In this document: in pieces, positions 23,409 to 31,357 of the stretch
Position numbering within the stretch: position 1 is the stretch's first letter
Layout of the letters: the number at the start of each line of letters is the position of its first letter
Assembly (NCBI GenBank): GCA_045577655.1
Contig: JAZNIU010000045.1
Coordinates: forward strand, 1 to 43,843
DNA from: RGIG7450 sp045577655
GTDB taxonomy: Bacteria > Bacillota > Clostridia > RUG12999
Reading direction: 5' to 3'
DNA: 43,843 nt
Program-made: the position numbers and the translations under genes
Notes under the pieces: generated by a model
The model's database searches: none
Told to the model about the DNA's origin: nothing
What the model saw: only the letters and a program-made list of their open reading frames with translations

Positions 23409-23612
23409 ATGGAAGTAAAAATAACAACACCGTTTATAAAACTTGAGCAGCTTTTAAAATTTGCCGGTCTTGTGTCAACAGGCGGCGAGGCAAAAGTTGT
23501 TATTTTGGAAGGTCAGGTAAAAGTTAACGGAAATGTTGAACTTGCCCGCGGAAAAAAAGTTTATCCGGGAGATATTGTTACATACAAAAATGATAGTTGT
23601 AGAGTAATATAA
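23409..23612 (+). CDS. rlbA: S4-domain RNA-binding protein RlbA (YaaA)
   Basis: This 67-aa protein consists of a single S4 RNA-binding domain. The pattern is IKLEQLLKFAGLVSTGGEAKVVI, outlined at residues 10-32, then the strand turn GQVKVNGNVE and a KVYPGDIV end. It is the small S4 protein that sits between dnaN and recF in Firmicutes; a ribosome-linked role has been suggested for it. AGGAG lies 5 bases before the ATG. It is embedded in the replication operon with an 8-base gap to dnaN and a 13-base gap to recF. Confidence 0.92.
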   Translation: MEVKITTPFIKLEQLLKFAGLVSTGGEAKVVILEGQVKVNGNVELARGKKVYPGDIVTYKNDSCRVI

Positions 23613-23625
23613 AGGGTATATAATT

Positions 23626-24720
23626 ATGCATATATCAAAAGTCAGGTTGAAAAATTTCAGAAACTATGAGGACACGGTTGTGAATTTAACTTCCGGAGTA
23701 AATTTTTTCTATGGTAACAATGCCCAGGGAAAAACAAATCTTATAGAAGGAATATATTTCTGCGCTTTTGCAAAAAGTTTTAAGTTTTCTCCTGACATGG
23801 GGTTTATAAAATTCGGTGAGGAAAAAGCAGAAATTTCCACAACCTATACTTCGGGCGGTAAAGAAAACGAAAACAGCGTTGTTATAGAAAAAAACAAAGG
23901 AAAGTTTCTTGAAATAAACAAAGTGCCTATAAGAAAGCGTGTGGATTTTATAGGAAATCTTTCTGTTGTTCTCTTTTCACCGCAGGAAATGGAAACCATA
24001 AAAGAAGGGCCCTCTTACAGAAGAAAATATATGGACATATGCGCAGGGCAGCTGCGGAAAAAATATTTGAAAGCACTTACCGACTATAACAGAACGCTGG
24101 TCCAGAAAAACAAGCTTTTAAAAGAAGAAACCGATGACGGTATGATAGATGTGTGGAACGAAAAGCTTGCAGAGTACGGCAGCATAATTATGTGGTTTCG
24201 GAGCTCGCTTGTTTCCCGCATAAAAGAAATAATAAAACCTGTTTTTGAGGAGATAAGCGAGGGCAAAGAAGAAATTAAACTGAAATATTTAAAAACTTTT
24301 GAATATAACGAGAATTTAAATATCGACGGCATAAAAAAAGAATTTTTACTTGCTCTGGAAAGAGCAAAAGAAAAAGAAAAAATAGAAAAAATGAGTATAA
24401 TCGGACCTCACAGAGATGATTTGCTCTTTTTCATAAACGGAAAAAATGCAAAAATTTACGGGTCGCAGGGGCAACAAAAAAGCATTGTTCTTGCATTAAA
24501 GCTTGTTCAGGCGGAGCTTTTTTTCCAGCAGACCGGCGAATATCCTGTTTTGTTGCTTGACGATATAACAAGCGAGTTTGATATGGGACGGCGAAAGTAC
24601 CTTATAGAAAAATTGAAAGGAAAACAGGTTGTTATCACCGGAACAGAGAAAAACCTTGCCTTTCCACAGCTTGAAACAAAGTTTTTCAGGGTGGAAAACG
24701 GCGTTATAACAGAAGAATAG
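23626..24720 (+). CDS. recF: DNA replication and repair protein RecF
   Basis: RecF is an SMC-like ATPase that helps RecO and RecR load RecA at single-strand gaps. The 364-aa protein starts MHISKVRLKNFRNYED, has Walker A GNNAQGKT (30-37), and carries the ABC-type signature YGSQGQQKSIVLALKL and Walker B VLLLDDITSEFD in the C-terminal third. AAAGGG precedes the start at somewhat long spacing. The neighbours (rlbA upstream, remB 9 bases downstream) are standard. Confidence 0.97.
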   Translation: MHISKVRLKNFRNYEDTVVNLTSGVNFFYGNNAQGKTNLIEGIYFCAFAKSFKFSPDMGFIKFGEEKAEISTTYTSGGKENENSVVIEKNKGKFLEINKVPIRKRVDFIGNLSVVLFSPQEMETIKEGPSYRRKYMDICAGQLRKKYLKALTDYNRTLVQKNKLLKEETDDGMIDVWNEKLAEYGSIIMWFRSSLVSRIKEIIKPVFEEISEGKEEIKLKYLKTFEYNENLNIDGIKKEFLLALERAKEKEKIEKMSIIGPHRDDLLFFINGKNAKIYGSQGQQKSIVLALKLVQAELFFQQTGEYPVLLLDDITSEFDMGRRKYLIEKLKGKQVVITGTEKNLAFPQLETKFFRVENGVITEE

Positions 24721-24729
24721 GGTGAAGAT

Positions 24730-25023
24730 ATGTTTTTACATATTGGTAATGACTGTACTGTTTTTCTAAAAGACATTATAGGAATTTTTGATTTTGAAAA
24801 TACAACGACATCAAAAATAACGCGCGAATTTTTGTCTACCGCACAGGATGAAGAGTTTGTTATCAACGTGTCGGAAGAGGATTTGCCAAAGTCGTTTGTT
24901 GTTGCCGAAACAAAAGGAGAGAGCAGAGTTTATATCTCCCCTATTTCTCCGGCAACGCTTAATAAAAGAATAAAAGAAGAATCCATGAATCTGGAGGGTA
25001 ATATATGGACACCGAAAGAATGA
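24730..25023 (+). CDS. remB: Extracellular matrix regulator RemB-like (DUF370)
   Basis: This 97-aa protein is of the DUF370 family found between recF and gyrB in Firmicutes; in B. subtilis RemB is linked to biofilm matrix regulation. It begins MFLHIGNDCTVFLKDIIGIFD and has FENTTTSKITREFL and a C-terminal RVYISPISPATLNKRI. The length is typical. Its last 19 bases overlap the gyrB start, so translation of gyrB is probably coupled to it. The matrix role is known from B. subtilis only. Confidence 0.88.
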   Translation: MFLHIGNDCTVFLKDIIGIFDFENTTTSKITREFLSTAQDEEFVINVSEEDLPKSFVVAETKGESRVYISPISPATLNKRIKEESMNLEGNIWTPKE

Positions 25024-26948
25024 ACACAAATTATGACGAAAATCAAATACAGGTTTTGGAAGGACTTGAAGCTGTCAGAAAAAGACCGGGTATGTATATC
25101 GGCAGCACCTCGGAAAGAGGTCTGCACCACCTGGTTTATGAAATTGTTGACAACTCCATCGACGAAGCTCTTGCCGGTTTTTGTACACAGATAGAAGTTA
25201 TTTTAAATAAAGATAACTCTGTTACAGTAAAAGACAACGGTCGAGGCATCCCCCACGGAATTCACCCTAAAATGGGCATTTCCACCATCGATGTTGTTTT
25301 CACAGTGCTTCATGCCGGCGGTAAATTCGGCGGCGGCGGATACAAAGTGTCGGGCGGCTTGCACGGAGTTGGTGCTTCGGTTGTTAACGCTCTGTCCGAA
25401 AAGCTGGAAGTTCACGTTTATGACGGGGAAAATGTCTGGTTCCAGAGCTACAAACGAGGTGTTCCTGCCGGTCAGGTGCAAAACATCGGAAAAACCGACA
25501 AAAAAGGAACAGAAATCACTTTCTGGGCAGACCCGGAAATCTTTGAAACAACCGTTTATGATTTTGATGTTCTTTTAAAAAGACTTCGTGAACAGGCTTT
25601 CTTAAACGGTGGTATAAAAATTGTGTTCACAGATTTAAGAGAGGAAGAGCCGGTTTCCGAAGTGCTGCAGTATGACGGCGGTATCAGAAACTTTGTTTCC
25701 TACCTTTTTGATGAAAAGAAAAAGAGAAAAGAGTCTCTTGAAACAATACACGACAGTGTAATATATGTAAGCGGCGAGAAAAACGGAAGTGTTGCAGAGG
25801 TTGCTATTCAGTGGAACAACGGTTATGACGAAGTCCTTGAATCTTTCGCAAACAACATTTCAACTACCGAGGGCGGTACCCACGAAACAGGCTTTAAATC
25901 TGCGCTTACAAAAGTTTTGCTTGACTATGCAAAAAAATATAAGCTTATAAAAGACAATGAAGAGCTGACAGGCGACGATGCCAGAGAAGGTATAATCGCC
26001 GTAATTTCCGTTAAACTCACCGAACCGCAGTTTGAGGGACAGACAAAAACAAAGCTGGGCAACTCGGAAATGCGCGGTGTTGTTGAAAACATGGTAAAAG
26101 AAAAGCTTGCGGACTTTTTAGAAGAAAATCCGCAGGTGGGAAAAGCCATAATAGAAAAAGCACTCCTTGCTTCCCGCGCACGTCTAGCAGCAAGAAAAGC
26201 AAGAGAAGCTACAAGAAAAACTCCTCTCGGTTCAAGCTCTCTTCCGGGCAAACTCACCGACTGTATCGTAAAAGACCCGACAAAGACAGAAATCTATATT
26301 GTCGAAGGTGATTCAGCGGGAGGTTCTGCGAAAAACGGCAGAGACAGTAAATACCAGGCAATTCTCCCCTTGTGGGGCAAAATGCTTAACGTTGAAAAAG
26401 CAAGAGCTGACAAGGTGTATGGAAACGACAAGCTGACACCTGTAATCCAGGCGCTCGGCACAGGAATTGGCGAAGAGTTTAATATTGAAAAGTTAAGATA
26501 TGACAAAATAATTATCATGGCCGATGCCGACGTTGACGGTGCGCATATCCAGACGCTTCTGCTCACTTTCTTCTTCAGGTTTATGACAGAGCTTATTGAA
26601 ACAGGCCATATTTATCTTGCAAAACCGCCTCTTTATAAGATCACAAGAGGTAAAAAGTCCAAAGTTGCGTTCAGCGACGAAGAAAGAGACGCTATAAGTC
26701 TCGAGCTTAAAGATGGCGACGAAAATGCAAAAGTGGATATCAGCCGATATAAAGGTCTTGGTGAAATGAACCCCGAAGAGCTTTGGGAAACCACAATGGA
26801 CCCAAAAAACAGAATTCTCTTAAAAGTTACAATGGAAGATGCCGAAAGAGCAGATAACATTTTCAGTGTTCTTATGGGTGATGAAGTTGAACCGAGAAGA
26901 ATATTCATCGAGGAAAATGCCCAGTATGTTACAAACCTTGATGTTTAA
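25005..26948 (+). CDS. gyrB: DNA gyrase subunit B
   Basis: GyrB supplies the ATPase and TOPRIM parts of gyrase, which puts negative supercoils into DNA. The 647-aa protein has the GHKL ATPase motifs EIVDNSIDEALAG and GGLHGVGASVVNALS, the TOPRIM Glu in EGDSAGGSAK, and MADADVDGAH (about 504-513). Two TOPRIM differences stand out: LPLWGK has Trp457 where E. coli has Lys447 and many Gram-positives have Arg, and GAHIQ replaces the common GAHIR. GGAGGG precedes the start, which lies within the end of remB. gyrA follows after 14 bases. Confidence 0.97.
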   Translation: MDTERMNTNYDENQIQVLEGLEAVRKRPGMYIGSTSERGLHHLVYEIVDNSIDEALAGFCTQIEVILNKDNSVTVKDNGRGIPHGIHPKMGISTIDVVFTVLHAGGKFGGGGYKVSGGLHGVGASVVNALSEKLEVHVYDGENVWFQSYKRGVPAGQVQNIGKTDKKGTEITFWADPEIFETTVYDFDVLLKRLREQAFLNGGIKIVFTDLREEEPVSEVLQYDGGIRNFVSYLFDEKKKRKESLETIHDSVIYVSGEKNGSVAEVAIQWNNGYDEVLESFANNISTTEGGTHETGFKSALTKVLLDYAKKYKLIKDNEELTGDDAREGIIAVISVKLTEPQFEGQTKTKLGNSEMRGVVENMVKEKLADFLEENPQVGKAIIEKALLASRARLAARKAREATRKTPLGSSSLPGKLTDCIVKDPTKTEIYIVEGDSAGGSAKNGRDSKYQAILPLWGKMLNVEKARADKVYGNDKLTPVIQALGTGIGEEFNIEKLRYDKIIIMADADVDGAHIQTLLLTFFFRFMTELIETGHIYLAKPPLYKITRGKKSKVAFSDEERDAISLELKDGDENAKVDISRYKGLGEMNPEELWETTMDPKNRILLKVTMEDAERADNIFSVLMGDEVEPRRIFIEENAQYVTNLDV

Positions 26949-26962
26949 AGCGGAGGAAAAAG

Positions 26963-29488
26963 ATGGCTAAAAATAAAAAGTATGAAGACTCTCATTTTGA
27001 AGAGTATTTTGACTCCCAGACTATTGTGGATGTCGACATAGAAAAACGTATGAAAGAAGCGTTCATTGACTATGCAATGAGCGTAATTGTCAGCCGTGCT
27101 CTCCCCGATGTGCGCGACGGGCTTAAACCTGTTCACAGAAGAATTTTATATTCAATGTATGAAGAGCATTTAACTGTTGACAAACCTTTCTTTAAATCTG
27201 CGACAACTGTTGGTAATGTTATCGGTAGATATCATCCCCACGGTGACGCTTCGGTTTATGATGCGATGGTACGTCTTGCGCAGGATTTCTCCATGCGTTA
27301 TCAGCTTATAGACGGTCACGGAAACTTCGGTAGCGTGGACGGAGACCCTCCGGCTGCATACCGTTATACAGAAGCAAGAATGAGCAAACTCTCAAATCTT
27401 CTTCTTGAAAACATTGACAAAAACACAGTTGACTTTGTGCCCAACTTTGACGAAAAAAGAAAAGAACCGGTTGTTCTTCCCACAAGAGTTCCCACACTAC
27501 TCATAAACGGAAGTTCCGGTATTGCCGTTGGTATGGCAACAAACATACCGCCGCACAATCTGGAAGAGGTTTTGGACGGTGTTGTTGCCCAGATTGACAA
27601 TCCGGATATAACTGTTCCCGAGCTTATGGAATATATCAAAGGTCCGGACTTCCCCACAAAAGCAACAATTATGGGAATAAGTGGTATCAGAAGTGCTTAT
27701 GAAACGGGCAGAGGCAAGGTTATAATCCGTGCCAAAGCCGAAATTGAGGAAAGAAAAGACGGCACATCTTCAATTATAGTTACTGAGCTTCCTTACCAGG
27801 TTAACAAGAAAATGCTTGTTGAATCTATTGCAGAGCTTGTTAAAGAAAAGAAAATTGAAGGTCTTTCAGACATTGACGACCACTCTTCCGACCGTGTTGG
27901 TATTCGTCTTGAAATTTTCCTTAAAAGAGAAGCAAATCCGCAGGTGGTTTTAAATCAGCTTTATAAATACACTCGTCTTCAGGACAGTTTCTCCATAAAT
28001 ATGCTTGCAATCTGCGACGGAAAACCAAAAACCATGGGACTTAAAGAAATTCTTGCAAACTTTATCAGTTTCCAGGAAGAAATTGTTACCCGCCGCATAA
28101 AGTTTGACCTGGACAAAGCACAGGCTCGTATGCATATTTTGGAAGGTCTTAAAATTGCGCTCGCAAATATTGACGAGGTAATTGCAGTTATAAGAAACGC
28201 GTATGACGACGCTAAAGAACAGCTTATGGAAAAATTCGGTTTCTCTGCTGTTCAGGCACAGAGCGTTCTTGATATGAAACTTGGTCAGCTCCAGAAATTA
28301 AATGGCGAGAAAATTGACGAAGAATATAGCGCTCTTGCAGAAAAAATCGAAGAATATAATACTCTGCTTTCAGACAGAGGAAAGCTTATGGAACAGATTA
28401 AGACCGAGCTTTTAGACATCCGTGACAAATACGGTGACGGAAGAATGACAGCCATTGAGCCTTCCTTTGACCTTATAGAAGATGAAGACCTCATTCCTGT
28501 TGAGGAAAACATACTCACTCTTACAAAATTTGGTTATATAAAACGCCAGACTGTTGATACTTATAAAATTCAGCACAGAGGCGGCAGGGGCATTACCGGT
28601 CTTAAAGCCCGTGAGGAAGATGTGGCAGACACAATCCTCCCCTGCTCTTCTCACGATTTTATAATGTTCTTCAGCAACAAAGGAAGAATGTTTAAAATCA
28701 AAGCCTACAGAATTCCTGAAACAAACAGGACTTCAAAAGGTATGGCGCTTGTAAATCTCCTCCAGCTTGACGAGGGCGAAAAAATAACAGCTATGATATC
28801 CGTTAAAGAGTTTGAGGAAGACAAATATTTAATTATGTTAACTAAATACGGTGTTATTAAAAAGACCGAATTAGCGCGGTATAACAGCAGAATTAAGGGT
28901 GGACTTATTGCAATTAAGCTTGACGAAAATGATGAACTGATTGACGTTAAAATGACAGACGGCAGCATGAACATTATGCTTGCAACACATCATGGTATGG
29001 CAATTAAGTTCAGCGAAGAAGACGTCAGAACTGTTGGCAGAGATGCCCGCGGCGTACGTGCTATGAAGCTTAAAGGCAGCGACTATATTGTAGGTATGGA
29101 AATTGAAGAAGAGGGAAAACACATCCTTGTTGTCAGCGAAAATGGCTTTGGTAAGTGCACACCGACAGAAGAATACAAACTCCAGGCAAGAGGTGGCATG
29201 GGTGTTAAAAACTATGCAATAACCTCCAAGACCGGAAACATTGTCGGAATTAAAATGGTTGACGGCAACGAAGACCTCATCCTTATCACAACCGGTGGAA
29301 TAGTTATTCGAATTGCAACAGACGAAATAAGAACCTGCGGCAGAGTATCGCAGGGCGTAACGCTTATAAGAGTTAACGAAGACACGAAGGTTGCATCTAT
29401 TGCAGTTGTGGAAAAAGAAGAAGTGGACGAGATTGAGGAAACGGCGGAAACCGCAGAAACCACCACTCCCCCATTTTCTGAAGAATAA
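26963..29488 (+). CDS. gyrA: DNA gyrase subunit A
   Basis: GyrA cuts and rejoins DNA through an active-site tyrosine. The 841-aa protein has the catalytic Tyr135 in AYRYTEARM, the resistance-determining region HPHGDASVYDAMVRLAQ (91-107) and the C-terminal beta-pinwheel with the GyrA-box QHRGGRG (about 537-543), which separates it from ParC. It ends in an acidic tail rich in Glu and Thr. Position 96, equivalent to E. coli Ser83, is Ala; position 100, equivalent to Asp87, is Asp. AGCGGAGG precedes the ATG. A palindromic terminator containing a parS site follows 20 bases after the stop. Confidence 0.98.
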   Translation: MAKNKKYEDSHFEEYFDSQTIVDVDIEKRMKEAFIDYAMSVIVSRALPDVRDGLKPVHRRILYSMYEEHLTVDKPFFKSATTVGNVIGRYHPHGDASVYDAMVRLAQDFSMRYQLIDGHGNFGSVDGDPPAAYRYTEARMSKLSNLLLENIDKNTVDFVPNFDEKRKEPVVLPTRVPTLLINGSSGIAVGMATNIPPHNLEEVLDGVVAQIDNPDITVPELMEYIKGPDFPTKATIMGISGIRSAYETGRGKVIIRAKAEIEERKDGTSSIIVTELPYQVNKKMLVESIAELVKEKKIEGLSDIDDHSSDRVGIRLEIFLKREANPQVVLNQLYKYTRLQDSFSINMLAICDGKPKTMGLKEILANFISFQEEIVTRRIKFDLDKAQARMHILEGLKIALANIDEVIAVIRNAYDDAKEQLMEKFGFSAVQAQSVLDMKLGQLQKLNGEKIDEEYSALAEKIEEYNTLLSDRGKLMEQIKTELLDIRDKYGDGRMTAIEPSFDLIEDEDLIPVEENILTLTKFGYIKRQTVDTYKIQHRGGRGITGLKAREEDVADTILPCSSHDFIMFFSNKGRMFKIKAYRIPETNRTSKGMALVNLLQLDEGEKITAMISVKEFEEDKYLIMLTKYGVIKKTELARYNSRIKGGLIAIKLDENDELIDVKMTDGSMNIMLATHHGMAIKFSEEDVRTVGRDARGVRAMKLKGSDYIVGMEIEEEGKHILVVSENGFGKCTPTEEYKLQARGGMGVKNYAITSKTGNIVGIKMVDGNEDLILITTGGIVIRIATDEIRTCGRVSQGVTLIRVNEDTKVASIAVVEKEEVDEIEETAETAETTTPPFSEE

Positions 29489-29507
29489 TAAGTAAAACTT
29501 AAATTAG

Positions 29508-29539
29508 AGGGAATGTTTCACGTGAAACATTCCCTTTTT
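29508..29539 (+). promoter_or_regulatory. parS: parS site 1 within the gyrA terminator palindrome
   Basis: TGTTTCACGTGAAACA (29514-29529) is an exact consensus parS, the ParB-binding centromere. It forms the core of a 28-bp perfect palindrome (29508-29535, arms AGGGAATGTTTCAC) followed by TTTTTAT. In RNA this gives a hairpin plus U-run, so the same DNA probably ends gyrA transcription. Confidence 0.93.
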
Positions 29540-29552
29540 ATATCCAAAAATA

Positions 29553-29568
29553 TGTTTCACGTGAAACA
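29553..29568. promoter_or_regulatory. parS: parS site 2
   Basis: A second exact TGTTTCACGTGAAACA lies 39 bases from the first (start to start) and 27 bases before the parA -35 element. ParB loaded here could cover the parAB promoter. Confidence 0.95.
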
Positions 29569-29595
29569 TTTGACAGATAAAATCGTGAAAAGCTC

Positions 29596-29624
29596 TTGAA
29601 ATAGAGAAAAAAGGGTGATATAAT
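29596..29624 (+). promoter_or_regulatory. Promoter of parAB
   Basis: TTGAAA (29596-29601), a 17-base spacer and TATAAT (29619-29624) lie 54 bases before the parA start. A small inverted repeat, GGAGA-GG-TCTCC, lies in the leader. Confidence 0.7.
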
Positions 29625-29678
29625 ATAGGTATAAAGGAGAGGTCTCCCCTCCCCTAATCTTAATATTGGAGAAAAAAT

Positions 29679-30440
29679 ATGAGTAAAATTGTTGCAATCG
29701 CCAATCAAAAGGGCGGTGTAGGAAAAACTACAACGGCAATTAACCTTGCTTCCATGCTTGCAGAACGCGGGAAAAAGGTGCTTTTAGTGGATGTTGACCC
29801 CCAGGCAAACGCTACAAGCGGTGTTGGCATGGAAAAAAAGGCAGAAAAAAGCATTTATACTGTGCTTATAGAAGATTTGCCCATGAAAGAGGCAATTCTG
29901 CCTACAGAATATGAAAATCTACATATTTGCGGCTCTTGTGAAGAGCTTGCGGGCGCTGAAATTGAGCTTGTTATGGCTGAAAAACGCGAATTTAAGCTGA
30001 AAAACGCTCTTTCGCCGGTGAAAGATGACTATGACTATATTTTTATTGACTGTCCCCCATCTCTCGGGCTTGTAACGCTTAATTGTCTGACTGCTTCAGA
30101 CACCGTGCTTGTGCCTATTCAGTGCGAATATTATGCGCTTGAAGGGCTTGGACTTCTTATGGGAAATGTTAATCGTATAAAAAAATCGCTCAATCCGTCG
30201 CTTGAGCTTGAAGGAATTGTTCTCACAATGCTTAATGCACGCACAAACCTTGGAATTCAGGTGGTTGAAGAGGTTAAAACACATTTTCCGGGTAAGGTTT
30301 ATGGCAGCATAATACCGAGAAATGTGCGCTTAGGTGAAGCTCCGAGCTACGGACAACCTATAAACGTATATGACCCGTCGTCAAAAGGCGCAGAAAGCTA
30401 TCGCTTGCTGGCAGACGAATTCTTATCAAATAATGAGTAA
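29679..30440 (+). CDS. parA: Chromosome-partitioning ATPase ParA (Soj)
   Basis: ParA/Soj is a Walker-type ATPase that binds DNA as an ATP dimer, acts with ParB to segregate origins, and in B. subtilis also modulates DnaA. The 253-aa protein has the deviant Walker A KGGVGKTT (11-18), the VDVDPQANAT motif, and FIDCPPSLGLVTLNCL as Walker B region. It has no N-terminal HTH, so it is the chromosomal Soj type. TTGGAG precedes the ATG. parB follows after 13 bases. Confidence 0.96.
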   Translation: MSKIVAIANQKGGVGKTTTAINLASMLAERGKKVLLVDVDPQANATSGVGMEKKAEKSIYTVLIEDLPMKEAILPTEYENLHICGSCEELAGAEIELVMAEKREFKLKNALSPVKDDYDYIFIDCPPSLGLVTLNCLTASDTVLVPIQCEYYALEGLGLLMGNVNRIKKSLNPSLELEGIVLTMLNARTNLGIQVVEEVKTHFPGKVYGSIIPRNVRLGEAPSYGQPINVYDPSSKGAESYRLLADEFLSNNE

Positions 30441-30453
30441 AAGAGGTAGTAAT

Positions 30454-31317
30454 ATGGTGAAAAAACAAAGTGGTCTGGGCAAAGGACTTGGTGCTTTGAT
30501 ACCTGAAATTGAAATCCAGCCCAAAAATGAGGAAAAAGTGGCGGCAACAGCTGTTAAACTGTCACAGATTGAGCCAAATCCCAACCAGCCGAGAAAGACC
30601 TTTGATGCTGAAAAGCTGGCAGTTCTCGCAGAATCAATAGCTGAACACGGAGTTCTTCAGCCAATAGCAGTTAAAAAGAATGAAAACGGTTTTTACACAA
30701 TAATTGCCGGAGAACGCAGATGGCGAGCGGCAAAAATGGCGGGGCTTTCTGAAATTCCGGCTGCAATATATGACTTTGATGACAAAGCAGTTGCAGAGCT
30801 TTCTCTTATAGAAAATCTGCAGCGCGAAGACTTAAATCCTATTGAAGAAGCAGCGGGCTTTGACAGACTTGCAAAAGAGTTTAATATGACACAGGAGGAA
30901 ATCAGCAAAAGCGTTGGAAAAAGCCGTTCCGCAGTTACAAACTCGTTACGTCTGCTGGGGCTTTCAGACCCGGTGAAAATGCTTGTTCAGCAGCTTGAAA
31001 TCTCCGCCGGTCATGCAAGAACACTCCTTGCAATAACAGACAAAGACCTTCAGGAGAAAACTGCATACCTTGTTATAGAGAAGGATATGTCGGTAAGACA
31101 ATTAGAAAATTATGTAAACCAGATAAACAAGCCGGACAGGCTGCCCAAGGTGAGGGAATCTTTTAGCGTTATAAAAGACGACATTGAAAATATGCTTTCG
31201 GGAAAACTGGGAACCAAGGTTACTATAGTAAACGGCAAGAAAAAGGGCAAAATAGAAATAGAATTTTACGACAAAGACAGTCTGGATAAAATCGTGAACA
31301 TTCTGAAAAAGGGTTAA
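30454..31317 (+). CDS. parB: Chromosome-partitioning protein ParB (Spo0J)
   Basis: ParB binds parS, slides as a CTP-dependent clamp and recruits SMC. The 287-aa protein has the ParA-stimulating N-terminus (GLGKGLGALIP), the CTP-binding motifs GERRWRA (86-92) and ENLQREDLNPIEEA (120-133), and a helix-turn-helix (146-165: TQEEISKSVGKSRSAVTNSL). A C-terminal dimerisation domain follows. AGAGGTAG sets the start MVKKQSGL; the frame is open 28 codons further into parA without a signal. Exact parS sites upstream support the assignment. serS follows after 40 bases with no terminator. Confidence 0.97.
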   Translation: MVKKQSGLGKGLGALIPEIEIQPKNEEKVAATAVKLSQIEPNPNQPRKTFDAEKLAVLAESIAEHGVLQPIAVKKNENGFYTIIAGERRWRAAKMAGLSEIPAAIYDFDDKAVAELSLIENLQREDLNPIEEAAGFDRLAKEFNMTQEEISKSVGKSRSAVTNSLRLLGLSDPVKMLVQQLEISAGHARTLLAITDKDLQEKTAYLVIEKDMSVRQLENYVNQINKPDRLPKVRESFSVIKDDIENMLSGKLGTKVTIVNGKKKGKIEIEFYDKDSLDKIVNILKKG

Positions 31318-31357
31318 CATAATTTTAGTTAACCGGTAAAAACGGAAAGGGAGAAAA

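Noticed and set aside
31318..31357. T-box leader before serS
   Set aside because: The gap is only 40 bases and holds no T-box motif or terminator.
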